Source: VRUE01 sp963730315 (GTDB taxonomy: Bacteria > Actinomycetota > Thermoleophilia > Solirubrobacterales > 70-9). From it: a stretch of 64,000 nt of DNA. Both the position numbers and the translations under genes were made by a program. The stretch covers positions 1 to 64,000 of the forward strand of contig CAVSRD010000009.1 of NCBI GenBank assembly GCA_963730315.1. The letters run 5' to 3'. Under the pieces are notes generated by a model. It was not told the origin of the DNA. It saw only the letters and a program-made list of their open reading frames with translations, and ran no database searches. Shown here piece by piece: positions 28,017 through 36,561 of the stretch. Within the stretch, counting starts at the first letter, position 1, and each line of letters starts with the position of its first letter.

Positions 28017-29219
28017 ATGGCCACCTACACCCTGAAAGTCCGCCGCTACCAGCCGGAGAGCGGGGAGGGTCCCTACTGGGAGGAGTTCGACGTCGAGCTG
28101 GACCCTTCGCTCTCCGTCCTCGACGGGCTGCTGCAGGCGAGGGACCGCGACGACGGCTCGCTCTCGGTCCGCTGCTCCTGCCGCGCCGCAATCTGCGGCT
28201 CGTGCGGGATGAAGATCAACGGCCAGTCCGGCCTCGGCTGCAAAACGCAGATCGGCGAGGCGCACACTCAGGCAAACAGGCGGCCCAAGGAAAGCAGCGC
28301 CGCCCCCGGACGCGGGCTCAACGGCGGGTCCATATCTGATTCTTCCGCCGTTGCGGGAGCAGAGGAGGCGGCGCCGATTGTTGTCGAGCCGATGGGGAAC
28401 ATGCCGGTGATCAAGGACCTGATCACCGACATGGAGTCGACCCACTGGGAGAAGATCCGCCGCGTCACCCCGTGGCTGCTGCCGCACGGCGACCCGCCCG
28501 AGCGCGAGTACGTGGTCGAGCCGCAGTCGATGATCGACATCACCCAGTCGATGGCCTGCATCCAGTGTGGCGCCTGCGTCTCCTCCTGCCTCTCGATGGA
28601 AGCCGACCCGGAGTTTGTCGGCCCGGCGGCGCTGGCCAAGGCCTACCGCTTCGTCGGCGACCCGCGCGACGCGGAGACGAAGGAGCGGCTCCACGACCTG
28701 GGAGAGGACCCGCACGGGATCTACGACTGCACCCACTGCTTCAGCTGCATCGACGCCTGCCCCAAGGGGGTCGCGCCGATGGACCAGATAATGCGCCTGC
28801 GCCGCAAAGCCAGCGAGGAGGGGATCGAGGACCCCAACAGCGGTCATGCCCACGAGATCGCCTTCGTCAAGATCATCGAAAAGAAGGGCACGCTCGACGA
28901 GGCCATGCTCCCGCAGGAGTCCTTCGCGCCGGGGATCAAGGGAAAGCTCAAACCAAGCAAGCGCGGGATCGGGGAACTCTTCAAGGCGCTGCCGACCGTG
29001 TTCCGTGCGATGAGGACCGGCAAGGCCCGCCTAAAGTTCGTCCCCGGCCTGCACCGGAAGCTCCCCGGCGGCGCCCAGGACGAGGTCAAGGCGATCTACC
29101 GCCACGCCGAGAAGCACCGCGAGGAACTCAACATCTACATCCAGGGCGACGAGGACCTCGAGCCCGAGCCCGACGAGACTGAGGCCGAGGAGATCGCGGC
29201 CGAGGAGGGAACGCCATGA
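28017..29219 (+). CDS. sdhB: Succinate dehydrogenase iron-sulfur subunit with an in-frame repeat insert
   Basis: 400 residues, much longer than the usual 230-330. N-terminal 2Fe-2S domain has Cys55, Cys60, Cys63 and Cys75; the C-terminal part has CIQCGACVSSC and CTHCFSCIDACPKG for the 4Fe-4S clusters. Residues 95-120, between the two domains, are Ala/Gly/Ser-rich and are encoded by a copy of the dispersed repeat also found at 33378-33448. Without them the sequence would run smoothly from the ferredoxin domain to the conserved EPMGNMPVIKDL. The C-terminal 120 residues extend beyond classical SdhB and end in an acidic tail. The stop overlaps the start of sdhE (ATGA). Confidence 0.94.
   Translation: MATYTLKVRRYQPESGEGPYWEEFDVELDPSLSVLDGLLQARDRDDGSLSVRCSCRAAICGSCGMKINGQSGLGCKTQIGEAHTQANRRPKESSAAPGRGLNGGSISDSSAVAGAEEAAPIVVEPMGNMPVIKDLITDMESTHWEKIRRVTPWLLPHGDPPEREYVVEPQSMIDITQSMACIQCGACVSSCLSMEADPEFVGPAALAKAYRFVGDPRDAETKERLHDLGEDPHGIYDCTHCFSCIDACPKGVAPMDQIMRLRRKASEEGIEDPNSGHAHEIAFVKIIEKKGTLDEAMLPQESFAPGIKGKLKPSKRGIGELFKALPTVFRAMRTGKARLKFVPGLHRKLPGGAQDEVKAIYRHAEKHREELNIYIQGDEDLEPEPDETEAEEIAAEEGTP
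28299..28375 (+). repeat. Dispersed repeat copy embedded in sdhB
   Basis: 77 bp, sharing with the reverse complement of 33378-33448 an exact 18-bp left block, an exact 12-bp middle block (TCCATATCTGAT) and a right block of 24 of 25. It keeps the sdhB frame open and adds 26 residues. Spacers between blocks differ in length and sequence, so the copies are not recent. Confidence 0.85.
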
Positions 29220-30118
29220 AGCTCGCCTACTGGCCCGGCTGCGTCTCGCGCGGCTTCACCACCGAGCTGCACGGCTCGATGGCGCTGGTCGCCGACCGGC
29301 TCGGGATCGAGCTGGTCGAACTGGACCGCGCCAACTGCTGCGGCGCCGGCGTGATCGCCGAGCACAACCAGGAGCTGGCCGACACGCTCAACGCGCGCAC
29401 CTTCGCCCTCGCCCAGCAGACGGGGCTGGCGATGATGAACATCTGCTCGACCTGCCAGGGGGCGCAGTCGGAGTGCCAGCAGCGGCTCGACGCCGACTCG
29501 GCCTACCGTGCCCACATCAACGAGGCGCTCTCTGGCCAGGGCCTCGAGTACGTGAAGGGCAAGGACGGCTTCACCAACAAGAACTTCCTCTGGCTGCTGG
29601 TCGAGGACTACGGGCTCGACAAGCTGGCCGAGAAGGTCGTCCGGCCCCTCTCCGGCCTGCGCGTCGGCCCCTTCTACGGCTGCTACGTGGTGCGCCCAAA
29701 GGAGCGGCTCGGCTACGGCGAGCACCCCGAACGCGACCTCTACCTGGAGAAGGTGATCGAGACGCTGGGCGGCGAGGTGGTCTCCTACGACGGCGCTCGC
29801 AAATGCTGCGGCTTCCCGGTGATCACGATGAACCGCGAGACCTCGCTGCGCCAGGCCGGCACCCACGTCGGTGACGCGCTCGACGCCGGCGCCGACTGCC
29901 TGGTCACCCCCTGCCCGCTCTGCCACCTCAATCTCGACATGCAGCAGCCCGAGGCGGCGAAGATCGTCAACCGCGAGCTCGGCCTCGCCGTTCTGCACCT
30001 GCCGCAGCTGGTCGGCCTGGCGCTCGGCGCGGAGCCCAAGCAGCTCGGGATGGGCAAGCACATCGCCTCGACCGACTGGGTCGAGGAGCGGCTGGCACGC
30101 TCCCGTGTGCCGGCGTGA
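29216..30118 (+). CDS. sdhE: Type-E succinate:quinone reductase subunit with two CCG domains
   Basis: 300 residues with two cysteine-rich CCG repeats: ANCCGAGV with ICSTCQGAQSEC, and ARKCCGFPVI with CPLCHLNLD. This is the HdrB/SdhE fold that carries a noncubane or 4Fe-4S cluster. In archaeal and some bacterial type-E complexes this subunit replaces the heme-bearing SdhC/SdhD and docks SdhAB to the membrane through amphipathic helices. Start overlaps the sdhB stop by 4 nt, and the gene closes the operon. No membrane-spanning anchor gene follows. Confidence 0.9.
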   Translation: MKLAYWPGCVSRGFTTELHGSMALVADRLGIELVELDRANCCGAGVIAEHNQELADTLNARTFALAQQTGLAMMNICSTCQGAQSECQQRLDADSAYRAHINEALSGQGLEYVKGKDGFTNKNFLWLLVEDYGLDKLAEKVVRPLSGLRVGPFYGCYVVRPKERLGYGEHPERDLYLEKVIETLGGEVVSYDGARKCCGFPVITMNRETSLRQAGTHVGDALDAGADCLVTPCPLCHLNLDMQQPEAAKIVNRELGLAVLHLPQLVGLALGAEPKQLGMGKHIASTDWVEERLARSRVPA

Positions 30119-30228
30119 GCGCACGCGTTTGCAGATAAGCCTCGCTCGATCGCCGAGCTCGATCGTCGCGCCGGCAGCCTGCTCGGCGCTGGAGGGATCG
30201 AAATCACAACCGGGTCGGCCGTCCCGGA

Positions 30229-30234
30229 TAGTCT
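30229..30234 (+). promoter_or_regulatory. -10 box of the beta-phosphoglucomutase/GH65 operon
   Basis: TAGTCT ends 9 nt before the ATG at 30244; no ribosome-binding site between them. Confidence 0.45.
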
Positions 30235-30243
30235 GCGGTCTCG

Positions 30244-31008
30244 ATGAGCGGAGCGGCGCCCAACCTGCCCGACGGAATCGAGGCATGTCTCTTCGACCTC
30301 GACGGGGTGCTCACCGAAACCGCGAAGATCCACGCCAAGGCGTGGAAGCGGATGTTCGACGCCTACCTGAAGGGTCGCGCCGAACGGGACGGCGGGGAGT
30401 TCGTCGAGTTCGACGCGGGCGAGGACTACGACGACTACGTCGACGGCAAGCCGCGCTACGACGGCGTCCGCTCCTTCCTCGCCGCGCGCGGCATCGAGCT
30501 GCCCGAGGGGACGCCCGAGGACCCGCCCGACGCCGAGACCGTCTGCGGGCTCGGCAACCGCAAGAACGAACTGGTCCTCGAGCTGATGAAGCGCGACGGC
30601 GTCGAGGCCTACCCCGGCTCGGTCCGCTTCGTCGAAGCGGCGCGCGACGCCGGCCTGCGCCGCGCCGTCGTCTCCTCGAGCGCCAACTGCCAGGCGGTGC
30701 TGGAGGCGGCCGGGATCGAGGATCTGTTCGAGGAGCGGATCGACGGCAAGGTCGCGGCCCGGGAGAAGCTGGCGGGCAAGCCCGCCCCCGACACCTACCT
30801 CGCCGGGGCGAAGGCGGTCGGCGTCGAGCCGGCGGCGGCGACCGTGTTCGAGGACGCCCTCTCGGGAGTCGAATCGGGGCGGGCGGGCAAGTTCGGCTGC
30901 GTGGTCGGGGTCAACCGCCTCGGCGACGACCACGGCGAGGCCCTCGGGAAGCACGGCGCGACGATCGTCGTCTCCGACCTCGCCGAGCTGCTCGCGGACG
31001 ATCGATGA
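30244..31008 (+). CDS. Beta-phosphoglucomutase-like HAD phosphatase/mutase
   Basis: 254 residues, HAD superfamily with motif I FDLDGVLTETA, motif II VVSSSAN, motif III Lys in GKPAPDTYL and motif IV EDALSGVES. The two aspartates of motif I are needed for the phospho-aspartyl intermediate. A cap domain (about 25-110) contains an acidic insertion (EFVEFDAGEDYDDYVDGKPRYDG) typical of GH65-associated members. It overlaps the GH65 gene by 3 nt (ATGA). Beta-glucose 1-phosphate from the phosphorylase would be turned into glucose 6-phosphate. Confidence 0.93.
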   Translation: MSGAAPNLPDGIEACLFDLDGVLTETAKIHAKAWKRMFDAYLKGRAERDGGEFVEFDAGEDYDDYVDGKPRYDGVRSFLAARGIELPEGTPEDPPDAETVCGLGNRKNELVLELMKRDGVEAYPGSVRFVEAARDAGLRRAVVSSSANCQAVLEAAGIEDLFEERIDGKVAAREKLAGKPAPDTYLAGAKAVGVEPAAATVFEDALSGVESGRAGKFGCVVGVNRLGDDHGEALGKHGATIVVSDLAELLADDR

Positions 31009-33368
31009 TCGGCCACCCCGCGTTCACGATCGAGCCCTGGGCGGTGCGCGAGACCAGCCTCGACTTCGAGCGGCTGGCGCAGTCGGAGTCGGTGTTCGCG
31101 CTGGCCAACGGCCACCTGGGGCTGCGCGGCAACCTCGACGAGGGCGAGCCGCACGCCCTGCCCGGCACCTACCTGAACGCCTTCTGGGAGGTCCGCCCGC
31201 TGCCCTACGCCGAGGCGGGCTACGGCTACCCGGAGGCCGGCGAGACGGTCGTCAACATGACCAACGGCAAGATCGTCCGCCTGCTCGTCGACGACTCGCC
31301 CTTCGACGTGCGCTACGGCGAGCTGCTGAGCCACGAGCGCCTGCTCGACCTGCGCGCCGGGACCATGCGCCGCGAGGTCGTCTGGCGCTCGCCGGCCGGC
31401 AAGCGGGTGCGGGTCGTCTCGCAGCGGCTCGTCTCCTTCACGCAGCGCGCGGTCGCGGCGATCGAGTACGAGGTCGAACCGCTGGACGAGGGCGCGAGGC
31501 TCGTCGTGCAGTCGGAGCTGGTCGCCAACGAGCCGCGCCCCGCCGCCTCCGACGACCCCCGTGCCGCCGCGGCCCTGGAAGCGCCGCTCGCCTTCGAGGA
31601 CGCGAACGCGTCGGGCAGCGAAGCGGTCCTGGTGCACGCGACGAAGTCGAGCGGGCTGCGGGCCGCAGCGGCGATGGACCACCTGGTCGACGGCCCCGAG
31701 GCGACCCGGGTCGACGCGGCGCAGACCTGGGAGGACCTGGCCCGGGTCACCGTCACCGCCGACCTCGAGGCGGGCGCCCGCCTGCGGCTGACCAAGTTCA
31801 TCGCCTACGGCTGGTCGGCCGAGCGCTCGGTGCCGGCCGTGCGCGACCAGGTCGCCGCCGCGGTTGCCGAGGCCCGCCACACCGGCTGGGAGAAGCTGGC
31901 CGCCGAGCAGCGCTCCTATCTCGACGAGTTCTGGGACGGCGCCGACGTCGAGCTGGACGGCGACGCCGAGCTGCAGCAGGCGGTGCGCTTCGCGCTCTTC
32001 CACACCCTGCAGGCGGGCGCACGCGGCGAGGGCCGCGCGATCGCCGCCAAGGGGCTGACCGGGCCGGGCTACGACGGCCACTGCTTCTGGGACACCGAGT
32101 CCTACGTCCTCCCCGTCCTCACCTACACCGCCCCGGAGGCGTGCGCCGCGGCGCTGCGCTGGCGGCGCGACACGCTCGGGCGGGCGCGCGAGCGGGCCGA
32201 GCAGCTCGGGCTGGCCGGCGCGGTGTTCCCCTGGCGGACGATCAGCGGCGACGAGTGCTCGGCCTACTGGCCGGCCGGCACCGCCGCCTTCCACATCGGC
32301 GCCGACGTCGCCGCCGCGGTCAGCCGCTACCGGGTGGCGAGCGGCGACGATGATTTCGAGCGCGACGCCGGGATCGAGCTGCTGGTCGAAACGGCGCGGC
32401 TGTGGCGCTCGCTCGGGCACCATCACCCCTCCGGCCGCTTCCGCATCGACGGGGTGACCGGCCCCGACGAGTACAGCGCGATCGCCGACAACAACGTCTA
32501 CACCAACCTGATGGCGCAGCAGAACCTGCGCGCCGCGGCCGATGCCGCCGAGCGGCATCCGGAAAGGGCCGCGGAGCTGGGCGTCGACGACGAGGAGACC
32601 GCCTCCTGGCGCGACGCCGCCGCGGCGATGGTCGTCGTCTACGACGAGGAGCTGGGCGTCCACCCGCAGTCGGAGGGCTTCACCGAGCACGCCCGCTGGG
32701 ACTTCTCGGCGACCGGGGCCGACGACTACCCGCTGCTGCTGCACTTCCCCTACTTCGACCTCTACCGCAAGCAGGTCGTCAAGCAGGCCGACCTGGTGCT
32801 GGCGATGTACGTGCGCGGCGACGCCTTCGGCGCCGAGCAGAAGGCGCGCAACTTCGCCTACTACGAGCCGCTGACCGTGCGCGATTCGTCGCTCTCAGCC
32901 TGCACCCAGGCGGTGATCGCAGCCGAGGTCGGCCAGCTCGAGCTGGCCTACGACTACTTCGGCGAGGCGGCGCTGATGGACCTCGACGACCTCGAGCACA
33001 ACGTCCGCGACGGCCTCCACATCGCCTCGCTGGCCGGCGCCTGGATCGCCGCCGTGGCCGGCTTCGGCGGGATGCGCGACTACGGCGGCGAGCTGCGCTT
33101 CGCGCCGCGCCTGCCCGAGCGTCTCACCCGGCTCGCCTTCCGGCTGCGCTGGCGGGGCAGCCGGCTCGGCGTCGAGGTCGACGACAGCGGCGCCACCTAC
33201 ACGCTGCTCGAGGGCGAGCCGGTGGCGATCCGCCACTTCGAGGAAGAGGTGACGGTCGGGGGCGGCGATCCGGTGCGGCTTCCCGCCCCCGCGCCGGCCG
33301 ATGTCGGGGCGCGGCCGGCCCAGCCGCCCGGCCGCGAGCCGGCGCAGCGTTCCCCGCAGGCGAGCTGA
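31005..33368 (+). CDS. GH65 disaccharide phosphorylase (maltose/trehalose/kojibiose type)
   Basis: 787 residues, family-typical length. The N-terminal beta-sandwich (about 1-270, SVFALANGHLGLRGNLDEGEP) precedes the alpha/alpha-barrel. Active-site blocks are GLTGPGYDGHCFWDTESYVLPVL and, carrying the general-acid Glu, DGVTGPDEYSAIADNNVYTN. It splits an alpha-glucosyl disaccharide with phosphate to glucose plus beta-glucose 1-phosphate. The preceding mutase gene supports this. Which disaccharide it uses cannot be read from sequence alone. The stop lies 10 bp before the intergenic copy of the dispersed repeat. Confidence 0.95.
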   Translation: MIGHPAFTIEPWAVRETSLDFERLAQSESVFALANGHLGLRGNLDEGEPHALPGTYLNAFWEVRPLPYAEAGYGYPEAGETVVNMTNGKIVRLLVDDSPFDVRYGELLSHERLLDLRAGTMRREVVWRSPAGKRVRVVSQRLVSFTQRAVAAIEYEVEPLDEGARLVVQSELVANEPRPAASDDPRAAAALEAPLAFEDANASGSEAVLVHATKSSGLRAAAAMDHLVDGPEATRVDAAQTWEDLARVTVTADLEAGARLRLTKFIAYGWSAERSVPAVRDQVAAAVAEARHTGWEKLAAEQRSYLDEFWDGADVELDGDAELQQAVRFALFHTLQAGARGEGRAIAAKGLTGPGYDGHCFWDTESYVLPVLTYTAPEACAAALRWRRDTLGRARERAEQLGLAGAVFPWRTISGDECSAYWPAGTAAFHIGADVAAAVSRYRVASGDDDFERDAGIELLVETARLWRSLGHHHPSGRFRIDGVTGPDEYSAIADNNVYTNLMAQQNLRAAADAAERHPERAAELGVDDEETASWRDAAAAMVVVYDEELGVHPQSEGFTEHARWDFSATGADDYPLLLHFPYFDLYRKQVVKQADLVLAMYVRGDAFGAEQKARNFAYYEPLTVRDSSLSACTQAVIAAEVGQLELAYDYFGEAALMDLDDLEHNVRDGLHIASLAGAWIAAVAGFGGMRDYGGELRFAPRLPERLTRLAFRLRWRGSRLGVEVDDSGATYTLLEGEPVAIRHFEEEVTVGGGDPVRLPAPAPADVGARPAQPPGREPAQRSPQAS

Positions 33369-33377
33369 GCGACATCG

Positions 33378-33448
33378 GGCGCCGCCTCCTCTGCCCCCGC
33401 AAAGGCCAGGGATCAGATATGGATGGCGCTCCCGCGTCCGGGGGCGGC
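33378..33448 (-). repeat. Intergenic copy of the dispersed repeat
   Basis: 71 bp between the convergent GH65 and antiporter genes, inverted relative to the sdhB copy. Ends are GCCGCC and GGCGGC (6-bp terminal inverted repeats). The last base coincides with the antiporter stop codon. Shared blocks with the sdhB copy are listed there. Confidence 0.85.
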
Positions 33449-34677
33449 TAGTCGAGCCCGGCGGGCCCGAGGTGGCCGCCCTCGCGCTCCTCGAGCCCGA
33501 CCCGGCGCGCCATCCAGCGCGCCCCGAGCGTGTCGGTCAGCCCGTGGGCGGCGATCGAGGCGATGATCGCAAAGGCGGCGACGTCGAAGATCTCCTCCCC
33601 GTCCGGGACGTTCGACTTGACGACCAGCAGCGCGAACAGCATCGAGGCGACCCCCTTCGGGCCGAACCAGGCCATGAACGCCTTCTGCGGTCGCGGCAGG
33701 CCGGTGCGGACGAAGGAGAGCAGCACCGCGGCGGGGCGGGCGACGATCAGGGCGAAGGCGATGAACAGGACCAGCGGCGGCACCGAGTGGTGGAAGCCGG
33801 TGGCGACGATCAGGGCGCCGAAGACGAAGAAGGTCAGCACCTGGAAGATCGCGCTGGCGTTCTCGGCGAACTCGACGAAGCCCTCGGGCACTTCGTGCTC
33901 GGCGGCGCCGAGGGCGATCCCGCAGACGAAAGCGGCGATCAGCCCGTTGCCGATCGTGGCCTCCGCGAGCCCGAAGGCGGCCAGGGCGAAGCCGATCGAG
34001 TAGATCCCCTCGTAGCGCGGCGTCAGCCCGCCGCCGGGCAGGCGGTGGTGGAGGCGGCCGCCGAGCCAGCCGAGCGCCACGCCGATCGCCGCCCCGACCA
34101 GCGCCTCGCCGGCCAGCTTCGCCGCTTCGCCGCCGGGATCGCCGCCCGGGCCGGCGAGGACGAGGAAGAAGAGCACGAACGGCAGCGCCAGGCCGTCGTT
34201 CAGCCCCGACTCCAGGTTGAGCGTGTGGCGGACCGTGCTCGGCACCAGCGGGGAGGTGACGACGGCCGAGGTGACGACCGGGTCGGTCGGCGAGAGCACC
34301 GCGGCCAGCAGGAACGCCTCCGCCCAGTCGAGGCTGGGGAAGAGCGCCTTCGCGGCGAGCGCCAGCAGCACCATCGTGATCGGCATCGCGATCACCAGCG
34401 CCCGCGCGACCGGGCTCCAGTGGCGGCGCAGCAGCTCCTGCTCGACGAACATCCCGTCAGAGAACAGGGTGAGGATGAGCGCCAGCTCGATCAGCTCGAC
34501 GATCGACTGGTCGGTGGGGTCGACGCTGACCACGTTGGCCGCGGCGAGCACGATCCCCAACCCGACGGAGAGCACCGAGGCCGAGAGCACCGTGCCCCGG
34601 ATCACCCCGGAGAGCGCCGCGACGACCGCCAGCAGCGCCCCGAACAGCAGAACCGCTCCGCCGAATCCGATGTCCAT
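33448..34677 (-). CDS. Monovalent cation:proton antiporter (CPA1/NhaP type)
   Basis: 409 residues and about 12 helices. Signature segments are LALILTLFSDGMFVE, LLAAVLSPTDPVVTSAVVTS, the LESGLNDGLALPFVLFF block with the ion-binding Asn-Asp pair, and AWFGPKGVASMLFALLV. These belong to the CPA1 branch that exchanges Na+ or K+ for protons. No cytoplasmic C-terminal regulatory domain is attached. It is divergent from the ArsB-like permease (68-bp gap). A TATAAG box (34684-34689) ends 6 nt before the ATG. Confidence 0.92.
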   Translation of the reverse strand: MDIGFGGAVLLFGALLAVVAALSGVIRGTVLSASVLSVGLGIVLAAANVVSVDPTDQSIVELIELALILTLFSDGMFVEQELLRRHWSPVARALVIAMPITMVLLALAAKALFPSLDWAEAFLLAAVLSPTDPVVTSAVVTSPLVPSTVRHTLNLESGLNDGLALPFVLFFLVLAGPGGDPGGEAAKLAGEALVGAAIGVALGWLGGRLHHRLPGGGLTPRYEGIYSIGFALAAFGLAEATIGNGLIAAFVCGIALGAAEHEVPEGFVEFAENASAIFQVLTFFVFGALIVATGFHHSVPPLVLFIAFALIVARPAAVLLSFVRTGLPRPQKAFMAWFGPKGVASMLFALLVVKSNVPDGEEIFDVAAFAIIASIAAHGLTDTLGARWMARRVGLEEREGGHLGPAGLD

Positions 34678-34745
34678 GCCTGGCTTATATGCGCTCGGAG
34701 CCACCCGGTGCGGCGAGGTCGCGTGCCGTAGGCTGCGGCTGGCGA

Positions 34746-36017
34746 ATGGCAGTTGCGGTCGCAACCTTCCTGATCGTGCTGGGCGTGATCGCCAGCGAGA
34801 GGATGCATCGCACGAACGTGGCGCTGCTCGGCGCCGCGGTTGTCGTGCTGTTCGTCGGCGACTTCTCCCAGGAGCAGGCGGTCGAGTCGATCGACTTCAA
34901 CACGATCGGGCTGCTGACCGGGATGATGATCCTCGTCTACCTGACCCAGCAGACCGGCGTCTACGACTTCGTCGCGATCCGCGCCGGACAGCTCTCCGGG
35001 GGACGCTCGTTCGCGGTCACGATGAGCCTCGCCGGCACGACCGCGATCCTCTCCGCCCTCCTCGACAACCTGACGACGATCCTGCTGGTCGCGCCCATCA
35101 CCTTCCTGCTCGCCGACACGCTCGACATCGAGGCGGTGCCGCTGCTGATCATCGAGGTTGTCGCGTCCAACGTCGGCGGCACCGCGACTCTGATCGGCGA
35201 TCCGCCGAACATCATCATCGCCAGCGCCACCGGCCTCGGCTTCAACGCGTTCATCGTCAATCTGGCGCCGATCGTGCTCCTCGTCTTCGCCCTGGTCGTG
35301 CCGCTGCTCCACGTCGTCTTCCGCCGCCGTCTGCGGGTCGAGGAGGGCAGCCGGGAGGCGTTGATGGGGCTCGACGCCGCCGCCTCGATCCGCGACGCCG
35401 CCGAGCTGCGCCGCACCGGGCCGGTCCTGCTGGCGACGGTGCTCGCCTTCTTCGTCCACCAGGCGCTGCACATCGAGCCGGCCACGGTGGCGCTGACCGG
35501 CGCAGCCGTGGCACTGCTGGTCACCCGGATCGACCTCGAGCAGGCCCTCTCGCACGTCGAGTGGCCGACCCTCTTTTTCTTCCTCGCCCTGTTCGTGATG
35601 GTCGGGGCGCTGGAGGCGACCGGGGCGATCGCCGAGGTCGCCGAAGCGGTCAAGGACGTCACCGGGGGCGATCGCACCGCGGAGCTGGTCGGGATCGCCT
35701 GGGTCGCCGCCGCCGGCTCCGCCGTGGTCGACAACATCCCCTTCACGACGGCGATGGTCCCGGTGGTGAAGGACATCCAGGCGGCGGCGAGGGCGGGCGG
35801 CGACGACGCCTACTGGTGGGCGCTGTCGCTGGGCGCCTGCTTCGGCGGCAACGCGACCCTGATCGCCGCCGGCGCCAACGTCGCCGCGGCCGGGATGGCG
35901 GAGCGGGCGGGGACGCCGATCGGGTTCGTCGCCTTCCTCCGCGTCGGCCTGCCGGCGACGATCCTCTCGGTCGCCCTCGCAACCGCGTACATTGCGATCC
36001 GTTACGTCCTGCTGTGA
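34746..36017 (+). CDS. ArsB/NhaD-type (ion transporter superfamily) permease
   Basis: 423 residues and about 11-12 helices. Conserved features are FNTIGLLTGMMILVYLTQQTG, LDNLTTILLVAPITFLLAD, the hairpin-loop block SNVGGTATLIGDPPNIIIA and a second copy, VVDNIPFTTAMVPVVK / GGNATLIAAGANVAAAG. These define the arsenite/citrate/sulfate-type IT superfamily, including P-protein-like permeases. No ars genes are adjacent, so the substrate is open. A TAGGCT box 11 nt before the ATG is the likely promoter. The CBS-domain gene 23 bp downstream may regulate it. Confidence 0.85.
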   Translation: MAVAVATFLIVLGVIASERMHRTNVALLGAAVVVLFVGDFSQEQAVESIDFNTIGLLTGMMILVYLTQQTGVYDFVAIRAGQLSGGRSFAVTMSLAGTTAILSALLDNLTTILLVAPITFLLADTLDIEAVPLLIIEVVASNVGGTATLIGDPPNIIIASATGLGFNAFIVNLAPIVLLVFALVVPLLHVVFRRRLRVEEGSREALMGLDAAASIRDAAELRRTGPVLLATVLAFFVHQALHIEPATVALTGAAVALLVTRIDLEQALSHVEWPTLFFFLALFVMVGALEATGAIAEVAEAVKDVTGGDRTAELVGIAWVAAAGSAVVDNIPFTTAMVPVVKDIQAAARAGGDDAYWWALSLGACFGGNATLIAAGANVAAAGMAERAGTPIGFVAFLRVGLPATILSVALATAYIAIRYVLL

Positions 36018-36040
36018 GGGGAACCGAGGGAGGAGCGCCG

Positions 36041-36517
36041 ATGCAAGGCTCGATCGTCAAGCAGACCCTCAGGGAGGTCGAGCCCCTCGGGGCCGACGAG
36101 CCGATCGGCACGGCGGCGCGGCGGGTGATCGAGGCCGGCCTGCCTGCGCTGCCCGCGGTCGAGCGTGACGGCGCCTTCGCCGGGGTCTTCGGCGAGCGCG
36201 AGTTCATGAAGGCGCTGTTCCCAGGCTACGTCGGCGAGCTGGCCTCGGCGGCGATGATCTCCCGCTCGGTCGACGAGGCGATCGAGCGGCGCGCCGACTG
36301 CGCCGTGCAGCCGATCCGCCCCTGGCTGACCACCGACCGGGTCCTGGCCGAGGACGACTCCTCCGACACCCACTTGGCCGAGCTCTTCATCCACCACCGC
36401 GTGCCGATCGTCCCGGTCGCCGCCGCCGGTCGCGTCCACGGTGTGGTCGCCCGCAGCGACTTTTTCGCCGCGCTGGTCGTCCGCCTCGGCACGATCCTCG
36501 AGGATCTGGAAGACTAG
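36041..36517 (+). CDS. Two-CBS-domain protein
   Basis: 158 residues made of two CBS motifs (about 12-62 and 98-150): LPALPAVERDGAFAGVFGEREFMKAL and RVPIVPVAAAGRVHGVVARSDFFAAL. Bateman modules bind adenosine nucleotides and usually regulate a partner. A strong GGGAGGAG lies 5 nt before the ATG. Its position just behind the permease gene suggests the partner is that transporter. Confidence in the domain is high, in the role low. Confidence 0.88.
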   Translation: MQGSIVKQTLREVEPLGADEPIGTAARRVIEAGLPALPAVERDGAFAGVFGEREFMKALFPGYVGELASAAMISRSVDEAIERRADCAVQPIRPWLTTDRVLAEDDSSDTHLAELFIHHRVPIVPVAAAGRVHGVVARSDFFAALVVRLGTILEDLED

Positions 36518-36522
36518 TGCTG

Positions 36523-36558
36523 GGCATCATGACAGCAACCTGGTGATGCTATGATGCC
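36523..36558 (+). promoter_or_regulatory. vapB operator: inverted repeat overlapping the -10 box
   Basis: GGCATCAT (36523-36530) and ATGATGCC (36551-36558) are a perfect 8-bp inverted repeat; an inner AGCA / TGCT pair (36534-36537, 36547-36550) extends it. The right arm overlaps TATGAT (36550-36555), which ends 6 nt before the vapB ATG. This is where a VapBC complex would bind to repress itself. Confidence 0.65.
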
Positions 36559-36561
36559 TTC

